From assembly GCF_958450345.1 (NCBI RefSeq), contig NC_088782.1, positions 89,102,854-89,166,853 of the forward strand: a stretch of DNA of 64,000 nucleotides. Direction: 5' to 3'. This DNA is from Calliphora vicina (lineage: Eukaryota; Arthropoda; Insecta; Diptera; Calliphoridae). The position numbers and the translations under genes are program-made. Below the pieces are notes generated by a model. It was not told the origin of the DNA, did not search any database, and saw only the letters and a program-made list of their open reading frames with translations. Below are positions 1 to 12,250 of the stretch, one piece after another (the stretch's first letter is position 1; every line of letters begins with the position of its first letter).

Positions 1-2841
1 GTTTTTCTTCTCAAAATATTCAATGTGTATATGAAAATGAAAAGATAGAGGATTTTGCAGTTTAATAGAATTAAATTATTTTGATTTCATTTATGCCATC
101 TGTCAGTTTTTAAAGTGATTTATTTAAGATAACGGCTATTAATACAACATAAGATAAAAAAAAAACTTTAAAAGTAGACACTTTTTAAGCAAACTCCAAC
201 TTTAACCATTTATTTTTATGCCATGGAAATTATATTTTCCAAAAACAAAATGGTAAAATATTTTCATGGTAATTAATTTTTTTAAATGATTGAAAAATGT
301 AAAATTCATGTTCAGCATTCAAAAATTAGTAGGAAAACATGAATTGCAAGAAGAAATTATTCCAAAAAAATATTTGAAAATTATTTGAAATTCGGAAAAA
401 AATAATTGTATAACATAGAGAAATAACAAAAATGCAAATAAAACAGCAAAAGACAATAGGTTGTAAGAAATTCACACCATAGATGAGGGCTGTTTTACTG
501 AACATTTTACTATCAAAAAGTAATTTTCGTGAATATCAAAGATAGTGGATTTTGAATATAGGGCCATGTTTGTAAAACAGCAGAATGCCATTTTTATCAA
601 CATCATTTATTTGCCTTATAATATAAATTCCGTATCTATTTATTTAATTTCATCCATTTCAACAGCTTCTGGGAAATGCAAAACTAAAGGAATTATAGAA
701 ATATTGGTATCGAACAATTGGGGATTTATTCCGATCAGTTTTTAATACTAATTTGTATGTTGAAATATTCATACTTGAAAGACTTGCGATTACTTTACCG
801 CGTTATTTGTCTAGCGTATTTTGTCTAGTGGTAGTTGGTTATCATCATCCTCAAAGTTTTATGATTATTTTAATGAGAAATATGTACATTATATGTAGAC
901 ACATTATGGAAATATAAGGTTTAGGATATAATTTTTAAAAATTTTAACTTTTTAAAATTACCGTACAAATGTAGAAATTACCTGCCTACCGTACGGAGGT
1001 CTAAATTACAGTACAATACGGTAATTACCGTACGGTTAACATCACTGTATACAAGGTTACTCCACTTCTCTCTTACAAAATGTTTTTTGAAGTTTATTGG
1101 AATTTTTTTGATATTTGCTTTTTGTAAACAATTAAGAAAGTCATTGCCAGATACCGAAAAGAGGAAAATAGTTTTTGGAAATTATGATATAGAATGTGTA
1201 ATTTATATTAACATACAATTATGTTATATGAAAATAAAAACGTAATTATTAGAATTACAATAATTATGTTTTATTTATTTCAAAAATGAAATAATACATT
1301 TGCTGTGTTTAGCAAAAAGAGATGGGAAGCAATTTCTGAGAGAAGTGGAAATATGTAAGTCCCCAGTTTTCATAATTTGTAAACAGGTTTCACATCAAAT
1401 GACCAAACAGCAGCTCCATCAGTACAGACTAATCACAAACCGTACTTCTACATCCACCAATTTCATGATGATGTTTTATGCTTCACGAAACTATATTTCC
1501 ACATAAATTCGAAGATAGTTTTCATTTCAGGGATGTAGTCTTTCTAGATTATGATGGGTCATCCTTCAGACTTCGCCTGGTTTAAGAATATGATACATGT
1601 CCAACTTGATGAAAATATACTATTGTTTATTAGGATGCATCTTATCATGTCATATTGTCATAATATCCTAATATTTCACAATGGTTTTTATTGTTTTTCA
1701 AGTAAAAAGTGTTCTAAAATAATAGTACTCTGTATGCTATGTTTATTGTGTTATCGCAACCAACCAGTCGTGATATATTAAGATATTATGACAATATGAC
1801 TAATAAGAGACATTGTGAATTGACCAAATATCTTATATCGTTACATTATAAAAACTTAATAAATGTTTCATCATGATGTTTGGCCGGAATTCAATCTTTG
1901 TTCAGTATTGCATCGGTCACAGATATTACAAGATGGTTGATAAATTCCAATTTAGACTCTTGAAAACGGCGAAGCTTTTTTGTTCGGTTTCTTGGCATCC
2001 GTAATTTTTTTGTTTTTTGACTTTCTTGGATGCTGAGTAAGGTATCTTTTCTTTTCAAAGTGCACGTTGAAGCATAACAAGTATCATGTTATTTGAAAAA
2101 CGAATATCTTTAGTTTAAATTGTTTTATATAATTTTTTGTTTGGTGTTTTATTTTGTTTACTTTTAAAACAAAAAATGGGATATTATGAATGAATAAGGT
2201 AGCACGATTTTTCATAATTCCAGTAAACGTCAGTATGTTAATATGGCGACAAAAAGAGAAAGTGAGACTACCGTGTATTTTTGTATCATGGTAAAAACTG
2301 TTCAATTGATCGATAAACAAATTTTTCTGTAATTTTTTATTTTTGTTAAACTTAAGCTTTTAAATTAAATTTAATTAAATTTTTACAATTTGGGTTTTGG
2401 AAAATATATGAAACTTGATTTGAATTATGTTGTTTTATAAAAAGAATTTTTTCTCAAAAAATTTTGGTTTTGTCGAAAAAAACTGAGATAAGTATTCGAA
2501 AAATAATTTAAGTTTATTAAGAAAATAAGTAATAATAAGCATAAATTGTGATTAAAATAATGCAAAACTATAATAATATTTTGACATAGATGTAGATATT
2601 TGATTAGAAATTATAATACCTTTGAAAGCTTCGTCCAATATATGGGATAATTTATATTGTACAATAGTATTCCTAGTTTGAGCATATCGCATCCAACGGA
2701 TATACTACTTCCATTAAAATTTTTCACCTACACTAAAAAAATTATTGTAATAAATTATATATGCAGAAATAAAAATTTAAATACTTATTTTTGTCCACAA
2801 ACCTTCGGTATTAATAGTCCTCTTTACATAGTTATTCTTTA
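1..2841. other. AT-rich intergenic DNA, no gene recognised
   Basis: No open frame here has a recognisable domain; the short frames are low-complexity and uncorroborated. Two small structures are visible. A cluster of CCGTACGG-type palindromic words lies at about 960-1045. A pair of perfect 19-bp inverted arms (GTCATATTGTCATAATATC and its complement) lies at 1649-1667 and 1782-1800, separated by about 115 bases. The second could be the remains of a small hairpin MITE. Confidence 0.6.
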
Positions 2842-2849
2842 ATAGTGCT

Positions 2850-3717
2850 TAGGGTATTCAATCGATTAACCATTAATCGGTTAACCGATTAATTTTTGAC
2901 GGTTAACTGTTCGAATAATTTAAAATTGCCGATTTTCAAATAACAAATAAACCGATTAATTTGTGTCGATTAACCGAAATTCCTTTTTTTGCACTTTAAC
3001 ATATTTTTTGATTTATTTTTCCATTTCAATTCAAATACAAATTTCAAATTAAAATTTTATATTTTTTCGAACATCCAAAAAAATTTTTTAGTGAGAATAA
3101 CAATTGGCATATTTAATTTACATATGTACATATATTTGAAACTTTGTTTGCATTTACATGTACAGAACTTAACGAAACTAAACGAAAATATCAAAAGTAT
3201 TCAATATCTAAAACAATCCAAAAAGGACACCAATGGTATAACGAAAGACTTGATAATCATAGAAAAAACTAAAAAAACTGAGATATTGGATATTCTTTAT
3301 CATGCTTTCGATTTCTCCAACATCTACAATCAGCGAGATAGTTTTTTCCAAGTAGTCTTATTAAATCTAAAGAAACAAATCGTTTAAAAGGAAAAAAATA
3401 AATTATATTCTATATTATATTTTTTAAATGATTATTTCAGAAGATCTCACTAAAATCATAAAAAAATCAAATGTGTTTACAAAAGGGATCTCAAATACCA
3501 TATTTGCTATTATTTTTGGTTGAATTTTTATGTTTTGTTTGTTTTTTATGTTTTTGTACACAAAATTTGTGGTTTTATTTTAAAATTAAAATAGACATTA
3601 TTCGGTTAATCGAATAATTTAAAATTAACCGATTATTAACCGAATAAATCTAAACCCCGATTAATTATTTGCTCGATTAACCGATTAAACCAGAAACCCG
3701 ATTAATTGAATACCCTA
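2850..3717. mobile_element. hAT-type non-autonomous DNA transposon (868 bp)
   Basis: The ends are TAGGGTATTCAAT and its complement ATTGAATACCCTA. An exact 8-bp target duplication ATAGTGCT flanks them (2842-2849 and 3718-3725). A terminus matching YAGNG with an 8-bp duplication is the hAT signature. Both subterminal zones are packed with GATTAACCGATTAA-type repeats in both orientations, as expected for transposase binding sites. A 132-codon frame at 2989-3387 lies inside but resembles no transposase I know, so I treat the copy as non-autonomous. Confidence 0.85.
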
Positions 3718-3725
3718 ATAGTGCT

Positions 3726-4211
3726 TGAAAATCATAGAAGTCATCTCGTTGAAATTTTCCCAGTCATGCAGATATTGTACAGATTCAAGATGAGTATGAC
3801 GTACCACAAGAAATTTGTGATCATACTTCGATGATCCTGTGAAACTTTCGCAAACATTGCACATATGAAAGAATTCTGACTTTGTCCAGGGCATGACCCA
3901 CTATATAAAATTTTATTTTTCACTGACTCAGGAAATCAAGAAGACATTTATATATACAAGAGCGAATATCATTTGGTCCACGCTTTGCAATGGATTCATA
4001 CAATATATAACAGTACGCTTTTTTCATCCCGCCATCACACATCGTAAAAGTTAAGGTCGTTTATAAAAAAATATCGACGTATTTCAAAATAGAGCGTATA
4101 CTCCTGAGTACTTGGTAAGACGTTTTGAATATTCGACTTTTTGAAAGAGAAATTTTAAAAACCGCGTTTAAACGATAGGCCATCTTTTGTAAATCCCACA
4201 TTTTTAGGCCA
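3726..4211. other. Intergenic DNA, nothing recognised
   Basis: There is a 60-codon minus-strand frame at 3741-3923 with no domain I recognise. No repeat ends or RNA gene are seen. Confidence 0.4.
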
Positions 4212-4213
4212 TA

Positions 4214-4757
4214 CAGTGAGTGTCACTCAAAATCGTACAACATATTTTTTTTTAAATATTATGAAATTATACAGGCAATAATAGGTGATTATATAAAAAA
4301 TTAAAAGTCATTTTATTAATTGGAACAAAAAATATGTATTACAACAAAAAAGTTAACAAAACCTCAATTGCTTAAAAAATATTGATGAAAATTACAGAAC
4401 ATCACAAAATTTATATTTCACTTAAATTCGTACACTTATATTAAATTATAATTAAAACTTTAAAAATTAAAAAAAAAATTTAATATTAAATAATCCTAAT
4501 ACTTTGTAGGGTATCCTTTGCTATTTTTTAGTGCCTGCATGATTTTAAATGAAGAGGTGATATTCTGGGCACCGACAGTGTTACCCAATTTTTTTATTAA
4601 TAGATAAGGGCAATTAAAATTATACCATATTTTCTGATAGGTAATTGCACACAAAATATTAAAATAACATTTTAAAATATTTCCAAAACATCAACTTTCT
4701 AAAACTAATGAATAAAATTTTACTACGATGCTGTACGATTTTAAGTGACATTCACTG
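4214..4757. mobile_element. Tc1/mariner-type MITE (544 bp)
   Basis: The inverted ends start CAGTGAGTGTCACTCAAAAT and end with a near-perfect complement finishing ATTCACTG. TA dinucleotides flank both sides (4212-4213 and 4758-4759). Terminal CAGTG with TA target duplication is the Tc1-like signature. The interior is AT-rich and has no transposase frame, so the copy is non-autonomous. Confidence 0.8.
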
Positions 4758-4759
4758 TA

Positions 4760-5640
4760 TACCCAATACAAAACATATAATACAATAAATATTATAATGT
4801 TTAGATATAAACGTTTTTCTCATTTATTATAGAATCCGAAAAAAGTGGATGTTGCAGCCTAGCTTCTATAACACTCATTTTGCACGGGGAGATCTTTTCA
4901 AAAAATTTTACTTTTATAGTGGTGTAGTCAATATAAATAAATATTTTTGTGAGGGACTAGGAAATATGCCTATATATTGTGTATTATTTTAAAGATTAAT
5001 AAGCATTTAAAACTTCAGATTTGAGTACATATGTATTCTGTAAAGGGTTACTTTTTCAAAATTCGAAAAAAAATATTTTCATAAAACCAAAAACACCCTA
5101 ATGTACATACATAACTTTTAAAATAAATATGAACAATTATTTTACTACGAAACACTTAAATGTTAAAGAGTACTTTTGTACAGGGTTGTTCATAATGGAG
5201 GGTGCGCATTGGCAGCAGTAACAAGAACAAGGGTAAATAGTATTTATCAATCTTGCAACATAAAACTAAAATAAATATTTAAAAGTTCTTAAACAAATTA
5301 ATAAGATATAATTAAAATAAAATCCATATCCACTAGCATATCAATCTTTAAAAGAGTAAGTATGACATTAACGTAGTAGTGCAACACGAGTTTATGAAGT
5401 GATTTTATATGTACTGAACACATTTCGAAGCAAAAACCCATAATTTTAGAACATTTATTAAAATTGTGTCTGCATTTGAATGTGTATACAAGTATATAGA
5501 TTTGTAATAATAATTAGTATATTTATAAATACTATACTTATGTATATGACGGTTCACATTCGAATAAAAATTGTTCGTATAAATGAATACTTTTCATTTC
5601 AATCCAACATTATTTAAACAAAAAAAAATAGTTGTATGAT
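4760..5640. other. AT-rich intergenic DNA, nothing recognised
   Basis: No coding frame with a domain, no terminal repeats and no RNA gene is seen in this stretch. Confidence 0.5.
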
Positions 5641-6075
5641 TAGTGTATACATAAAAGTTATTTGTGTTGAATTTTATATCGATACCAACATTGGTAAAGT
5701 ATATATAGTTGCGAACTTTAAAGTGATTTTCAAGAGTGGGCGCTTAGACCAAATATGGACCAATCGTCATAAAATGTAATATTATAAATTAATCTTAATC
5801 ATTTTAAAATTTGATAGTGTAATTATGAATTAAATGATACTAACCCGTGCAGAATATAGTGTTATTATAAAATCAAAAACATTTATGTATGTTCAAAATT
5901 CTTTCAGATGTGGGTCATATATGTGATCTTATACTAATAATTTACTCATAGTCATAAAATATGTATATATTAAACATATTTGTATCGAATTTTATCTCAT
6001 AACCGATATTTATTAAAGTGGGTCTTATGTGGGAGCAATGTTCAATTATAGGCCGATCTTCAGAACATTTGTTGG
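5640..6075. repeat. Decayed fragment of the dispersed 'GGTCCATAATT' fly repeat
   Basis: Phrases such as ATATGGACCAATCGTCATAA and AATTATAGGCCGATCTTC, with GTGGGTCTTATGTGGGAGC, match the motif set of the better copies at 7397-8014 and 16499-18877. The phrases are diverged and no clean ends are visible. Confidence 0.5.
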
Positions 6076-6800
6076 TGTGTTAAGAATTTTTCGATCTCAG
6101 TCCTTATTCCGGGACAAGGTTGAAAATTTAGCTATTTTCCGGCAAAATGTAGCGATTTTATTTTTCATCTGAATTATTAGAAATTTATGAAAAGCAATTA
6201 TAAACTTCTGAAATACATTTATAAATGTTGTAGATATATTAAAAAATCAATTTTGCATTTCTTTAGCCTAGAGTGGACCCAATTTTATTTATGAGTCACT
6301 GAAAACAAGTGATACAAAATTTTTATGAAATCGCCTTTTACTTGAAAGTTGTTGTTTATGATGCAATTTTTTGTCTGATGTTACATTTGTTTATTCTGAT
6401 AAGCAATCAAATGTTTGCATTGTACTATTAAATTCGACCTCATTAAACTTAGTGGTCAAATATAGTCGTCTTTCGTTCAACTTATTGAGTTATTTTTAGC
6501 CATTTCTAATACATAATCTAGACATTTTATGGACTAAGAAGTCAGTCTTTCACTGCCACTTGATGTAAAATATAACAAATTGTTCACGATGAAAATAGAT
6601 AACCTAGCGTTTACACATGCAAGTAACAGTTCGATAAACTCAATACAATCACACATGCAGCCACCTGCAGCTCACTGTCTACTGAATTTAAGTGGACAGT
6701 GATTTTTGACACTTTCATACAAGTGAATACAAATAGAGTTGCCAATAAATAGTTTTTGAAAAATTTACCAGATTTTGGTAAAATAATAATTATATTTTTA
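6076..6800. other. AT-rich intergenic DNA
   Basis: Nothing coding is seen. A small imperfect hairpin (CACTGTCTACT ... AGTGGACAGTG, about 6676-6704) is the only structure noted. No target duplication supports calling it a transposon end. Confidence 0.4.
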
Positions 6801-6808
6801 ACTTAGAC

Positions 6809-7213
6809 CAGTGATGTTCATCCCATACAACAATTGTTTAAAAAATTTAAACACATTTGTTACGCTCTTTTAAAGAGCATAATAAATGTCTCATTTTTTC
6901 AGAAATTCAATAAGCATTGTTGTTGGTTGGTTTTTGGACGAAGCATAGCAAACACACGCGTTTCAATTACAATTGAACACAAAAAAACTAAGTTAAAAAT
7001 AAATAAAACATTTGAGAGTATTTCGGCCGTATAATGTATATTCTTTCATTTCCTTAAAATTTAAATTATATTCATTTAATAAATTGGTTTTATTTGACAA
7101 AAATTCTAAATCTAAACTTCCTTCATTTTGTTATTATTTTAAGTGTTTGAAATTATGTTTGCTGTGTAGCTCTCTCACCAATACATCTTCATTTTTATTT
7201 TTGAACACCACTG
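6809..7213. mobile_element. hAT-type MITE (405 bp)
   Basis: The ends are CAGTGATGTTCA and TGAACACCACTG. The flanks ACTTAGAC (6801-6808) and ACATAGAC (7214-7221) form an 8-bp target duplication with one mismatch. From about 6895 to the right end the sequence is the reverse complement of the left part of the element at 14041, including the words AACACACGCGTTTCAATTACA, so the two belong to one family. The short plus-strand frames in it are not gene-like. Confidence 0.75.
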
Positions 7214-7218
7214 ACATA

Positions 7219-7371
7219 GACCCCTTTCACACTAGGCAATTTAGTTGCGCAAGTCTCTTGTGTTTGTTGATGCCAGAGGTAATGTCGGGTTGAGGAGAAG
7301 AAAATTTTGCATGCTGTTTTGTTGTTGGGCCAGAGACTTGCGCAACTAAATTGCCTAGTGTGAAAGGGGTC
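7219..7371. mobile_element. PIF/Harbinger-type MITE (153 bp) with long perfect ends
   Basis: The outer arms, about 40 bp each (7219-7258 and 7332-7371), are inverted copies beginning GACCCCTTTCACACTAGGCA. The right flank is TTA. The original left flank survives as ...TTA|GAC in the far-left target duplication of the adjoining hAT MITE (ACTTAGAC at 6801). A 3-bp TTA duplication fits PIF/Harbinger. The element is short and has no coding capacity. Confidence 0.7.
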
Positions 7372-7396
7372 TTATTTTATGTATTTTTGTAATAGA

Positions 7397-8014
7397 AACA
7401 AGTAAGAAAGTATAGTCGGTCAAGCCCGACCATATGATACCCTACACCAATCTAATTTATTTAGAATACCAACATTTTTAAGAAATATACTCTCATTAAA
7501 ATGATTTTCGGAAGTGGGCATTATATGAGAGCTATGACTAATTATGGACCGATAGTTATAAAATTTACTGACATGACTTTTGTATATATAATAATTTGTG
7601 TTGAGTTTTATAAGAATACCAATATTTTTAAGAGATTTCTGCTAGTTAAAGTGATTTTCGGAAATGGGACTATATGGTAGCTATGACTAATTATGGACCG
7701 ATCATCACAAATTTTGGTGAGGCGAGTTTGACTTATATAAAACTTATTTTTGCAGAATATGGTTTGGTAACTAAGGTATTTATGAGAGCTTAAATATTTT
7801 TAGATAGGGCAATCGTATGGGGGCTAGGAGAAATAATGGACCGATTCTAACTAATTGGCGAGCTTCTACTAAATTTTACATGGACGGACGGACAGAAAGT
7901 GATCCTGAGCAGATTGGTATACTTTTAGGTGGTTGTTGGGACAATATTTAGACATTTTATAAACATCAGCACCAACCCACTATACCCACTCCACTATGGT
8001 GGTGAAGGGTATAA
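7397..8014. repeat. Dispersed fly repeat, short copy
   Basis: It runs from AACAAGTAAGAAAG...CGACCATATGATACCC to CCACTATGGTGGTGAAGGGT. Inside are repeated phrases of the type ATTATGGACCGAT and ATGGTAGCTATGACTAATT. The same ends in reverse order bound the larger copy at 16499-18877 and open the copy at 32686. It is non-coding and I cannot assign a superfamily. Confidence 0.7.
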
Positions 8015-8197
8015 AAATATTACAAATGACCACTAATGCTTATCGTTTTCGTAAAAATACCAATTTAATTAATTTTTATAAATAAGATTGTTACTAATAT
8101 CTATAAAAATTGTTAACATTAACATTTTCCCCAGAAATATTTGTATTTGAATATCAAAATAAAAATAATAAAATTTGGGTTCAAGCCGCAAATGAAC

Positions 8198-9273
8198 TTT
8201 TTTTAACTTTTTTATTTATTTATTGAATCTGCCTATATCATTAGGCCTAACAATAATTGTTTAAATCTTATAACTAAAATTAAAACTAATTGCTCTCTAA
8301 AGAGAGCATTGCTTGATGCATGGACCTCATTAACCAGTGAAGGCTAGATGCTTTTAACTTCATGTGAAGTCTCTTGGTTTCTATATGACGGCGCCAAGTA
8401 AGTCTTCTATCTAAGTGAATACCAAGGTATGTAACATAATTAGACTGAGGTATATTAACATTGTTAAGTGTGACAGGTGGACAGCATCCCCTCCTCAGTG
8501 TGAACGTAACATGTTTGCTTTTTAACTCATTACACGTATTCTCCATTTGTTTAACCATGTTTCCACACATCTTAAGTAGCCATCTAGTATACTAGATGCT
8601 ATATATGGGTTTTCATGCGAGCTAATAATTGCGGTGTCATCATCAAATGTAGAAATAGTAAATTCACCGCTCGTAGGCAAATCAGAGGTGTAAATCAAAT
8701 AGAGGGTAGGTCCAAGAACACTTCCTTGTGGTACTCCTGCTCCAATCCTATATACTCTTGTCACGCAATAGTTGTACTTAACTGTAAATATACGGTCGGA
8801 TAGATAAGATTCCAATAGTTTATGAGTAGATGGTGGCAGCAAACATTTTATTTTATATACCAGGCCTTTGTGCCATACTTTGTCGAAGGGTTGAGTGACA
8901 TCCAAAAATATTGATGTACAATATTTCTTTAATTCAAAGGATTTTCTTATCTCTCCGGTTATAGGATTAACTTGTTGGATTGTTCCGTGGCGTTCCCGGA
9001 AACCAAATTGATGAACTGGGATTATATGTTTCTCATTTAAAAACGGTATGATTTTCTTTTGGAACACTTTTTCGAATAGCTTCGATAAGCAAGGAAGCAA
9101 GCTTATTGGTCTACAGGAGGATGGTACGGTCAAGTCTTTACTTGGCTTTGGTATCATTATTATCTGAGAAGTTTTCCAGTCGGAAAAACTCCATGTTTAA
9201 AGATCGCATTAAATATTGTAGACAACACAATTATTGCCACACTCGGTAGGTTTTTAATCATAGTAGGTGTAAC
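8198..9273 (-). pseudogene. Jockey-like element J1, 3' part (RT domain remnant)
   Basis: On the minus strand the reading frames at 8522-9157 and 8286-8570 encode a jockey-clade reverse transcriptase: the SCRPISLLPCLSKLFEK block, a GAGVPQGSVLGP block and STFDDDTAI, where the usual motif-C FADD reads FDDD. It then reaches the YLGIHLDRRLTWRRH thumb region. The frame is broken near 8522-8570. The carboxyl end is lost by an internal deletion just before the 3' UTR, compared with copy J2 at 49657-51999. The element ends in a T-run (A-tail of the minus strand) at 8198. The last 8 bases (GGTGTAAC) are the target duplication of the adjoining hAT-like element. The piece at 9160-9273 carries the PTMIKNLP segment that continues from 32259. 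Confidence 0.85.
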
Positions 9274-9539
9274 CAGTGTTGCCACAACCTTAAAATATTT
9301 GTAACCAAGTTTGATTAAAAAAATAACCAAAATGCTAAAAAAGTAACCAAAAAAAGAGTTTATTGCCGGCGTCATGTTTTTAACTTTTTTTAAAAAAATA
9401 TGAAATATGTATGTATGAAATTAAATTTTTTTTTAATACATTTTAACAGGTTTTTATACTTCAAGATAAATTTTATGTCAAGATTTCAACATTTAGAATA
9501 TTATGAAAATAAATTCTTAATAGCTGAAAAAATGCTAAT

Positions 9540-10925
9540 GGGGGCCAGAGCGTTTGCCCCTCAAAGTTGGTCACCACGGGTCTCAATTTTTGTTAAAAAA
9601 TTGGCAAAAATCCATTTATGATCCGAATGAGTTGAAATTTAAAATATAAATAGTGCTTAAGAAGATCTACGCTTATATGTTAGGTTATCTCTATTAGTTG
9701 AAGAGATATTTAGGTTTATTTATTTATTTTTTTTAATTTTGATCGATCCTTTTATGGTTTTTTAGATGTGGCGGGCCTACGGAGGTTCGAATTTTTTTTT
9801 TAAATATCACCTATATTGTCGATATAATGCTAAATAAAAATAACTTGGAAAGTTGGAACATGTAAAAAGTGCCGTATTTTTAAGGTTTTTCCCAAAAAGG
9901 CCTATTTTTTCTTTGTAAAAAAATTTTCTTCGGGACTATATACAATTTTTATATGATCCGTAAAGAGAATTTAATGCAAAAGCGTTGTTACGCGCGTTTT
10001 ATAATTACTCGATAAATTTCTGAAAACTTAAAGTCAATGGCATGTACATACATTAAATATTTTGGCTAGCTCTGCCCTCAGTGGCGTAGTTCTTGACCGA
10101 AGATTCATCGACGCGTAAACATAGAATATTAAATCCATGCCATTAGTAGTTGCCACATATAAACATCAAAAGTGCAAAAAAAAAATTTATAATAATTTTG
10201 TGTGACACAGACAAATTTTCAAATTGAAAATGAAGAAAAATACCGGCAGTAAGATGACGTGATGTTAATGTCATCTAGAGTGTACTTTTTCCCTCCCAAT
10301 AGCCAATGATGACTACGCCTATGGTAACATAAACACTCGCTTTTTTATTTTTATTACCCCTTTCCTTAGAATCTTTCACTGATTACGCATACCAAACATT
10401 CTGATTAACCTTCGTTTCTGTGGAAAAAAAATTAGATTAGGCGAAATTCATTTCAATTCAGTTTTATTAAAATAATTTATATGCAATTTCCGATAATACT
10501 TAAAAAAAGGACACTAATACTTAAAACAATTATTTTATGTATATCTTCTGTGAAACTTTAATATAAATTTAATAAGTTGAAATATGTAATATATAAATTG
10601 CTTAATTTTAACATAATAACCTTACTTGTAAGAAAAACTATAATAATTCCGGAACTGGTTGGTTGTTATGTTGACTTATATTACGGCAAAAAAAAAAACG
10701 TGTTGTTGAGCTTAGGTGAGATTGATATATAGCTGGATACGATGTGGTCAATAATTATATAATGTGGATGATCTGGCGGTTATCTAGTTGGTGGTTACAG
10801 ATGAAGCACATGTTGTCAAAATTACACAATCTGATTAATTTACAATAACCAATGCAATAATAATGCAATCTTATTTTTTTTTGCAATTTTAAGGCACATT
10901 GTCACTTGGTGAAATTTAGATATTC
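9540..10925. other. Interior of hAT-like copy A, no gene recognised
   Basis: Copy A diverges from copy B after about 9530. A possible eroded hAT MITE lies at 10079-10323 (CAGTGGCGTAG ... CTACGCCTATG), but its flanks do not match, so it is not called. The rest is AT-rich and non-coding. Confidence 0.4.
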
Positions 10926-10933
10926 ATGTGTTA

Positions 10934-11219
10934 CAAGGCGAATTTATACAAGGTGGAGTCAGTCATACAATTTTTTTTCGCTTTTTGGTTCTAACAACTG
11001 TCAAAGCTTGTTTTTATATTTAAATATCTACATATTCTAAGCTTATTAACAAAATATTTATTGTTTACATAAATAAGTAAAGCCCTCACTATTCAATTAT
11101 CTACACTATATTAAGTTTAAATACTTATTTGTTTAATTTTTCATTTTGGTTTTTTGACATTTGTTAAGACCAATCGTTGTTTTTGTAGAACTGACACCAC
11201 CTTGTATGAATTCGCCTTG
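10934..11219. mobile_element. hAT-type MITE (286 bp)
   Basis: The inverted ends are CAAGGCGAATTTATACAAGG and CCTTGTATGAATTCGCCTTG. The flanks ATGTGTTA (10926-10933) and ATGTGTCA (11220-11227) form an 8-bp duplication with one mismatch. The arms extend imperfectly through GGTGGAGTCAGT / ACTGACACCACC. There is no coding frame. Confidence 0.75.
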
Positions 11220-11242
11220 ATGTGTCAGTTACAAACAAAATT

Positions 11243-11870
11243 GGCCCATAATCATAGTCAGAAATAAAGTATATTTTAATAGAAATAAAGTCGTCTTTAC
11301 TTAAGAGTGGACTTTAGGTCTACCATAGACAAGTTAAAGTATATTTTTGACGTTAAAGTCGACTGTAAATATAAAACAAGCTGAAGCTGTTATTAACACA
11401 TTTAACAACAGCATCAGCTGTTCTTCGCCATGTAAAACACTTCTGCAAAAAGTAAAAAAAATTAAGTTACAAGAATTTGGCAGAGATTTTGCAATTATTG
11501 AACAGTTATCAATAAAATTAGTACCAAATTTATTTTAATATTTTAAATATGATATTAATCTAATCTTTTCCATTTTTCCACCACAAAAAAACGTTTTTTC
11601 TTTAGTTGTCCCGGTTACTTTTATTGTTTACCTTTTTTGGTTTTTGTTTTAATTTTCTATGTCAGCTGTTCGGCGGTGCCACTTGTCTGTATTTTGTTGT
11701 ATATTGTATGAAAACATTTTCTACATTTGAGGTGGCACCCAGTTAAAGTCGGTTCAATTTAAAACATACTTTAATTTTGACTATAGTTGGGAAATAATAT
11801 AAAGCGGGTTTTTAATTTAAAGTTGTTTTTATAAAGAACCGACTTTAGTGTTTGACTATGATTATGGGCC
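11243..11870. mobile_element. Terminal-inverted-repeat MITE (628 bp), family uncertain
   Basis: The ends are GGCCCATAATCATAGTCA and its exact complement TGACTATGATTATGGGCC, with ATT on both sides (11240-11242 and 11871-11873). Internal AAAGTCGACT/AACCGACTTTA phrases recur in both halves. A 63-codon frame at 11347-11538 has no recognisable domain. The 3-bp duplication suggests a PIF/Harbinger-like process, but ATT is not its usual TWA. Confidence 0.65.
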
Positions 11871-11907
11871 ATTGTCTTTTTATTTAAATAAAAAAAAGGA
11901 AAACATA

Positions 11908-12169
11908 GGCCCTAATTTTGTAAATCACGTCACCAAACTGATATTTATATGGAAAGCAAAAACAAAATTCCAAAAATTTTAAAAATTAGTTTTTGTTTTA
12001 TATACAAAATTTTAAAATTATGAAAGGCAAATCAACTCTTGAATTTTGGTACGTTTGTTCTGTTAAGAATTTGTATATAAAACAAAAACAAATTTTTCAA
12101 ATTTTTGAAATTTTGTTTTTGCTTTCCATATAAATATCACTTTGTGAAGTGATTTACAAAATTAGGGCC
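11908..12169. mobile_element. Hairpin-type MITE (262 bp)
   Basis: Nearly the whole element is an imperfect palindrome. It starts GGCCCTAATTTTGTAAATCAC and ends with the complement, with long second-order arms around ATATTTATATGGAAAGCAAA. ATA flanks both sides (11905-11907 and 12170-12172). It has no coding capacity and the superfamily is not assigned. Confidence 0.7.
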
Positions 12170-12250
12170 ATAGACTTTTGTTCTTATAAAGATTTTTCTT
12201 TAATTTAGTTGGTTTATTTTAGAATTAATACACATTAGTTATCTTTATCA

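Noticed and set aside
3741..3923. 60-codon minus-strand frame
   Set aside because: No domain, no promoter or neighbour support, and length expected by chance.
6676..6704. CACTGTC...GACAGTG hairpin as a Transib end
   Set aside because: The arms are only 11 bp with a mismatch, and no 5-bp duplication is seen.
10079..10323. Possible hAT MITE with CAGTGGCGTAG and CTACGCCTATG ends
   Set aside because: The flanks TCTGCCCT and GTAACATA do not match and the right end lacks CACTG.
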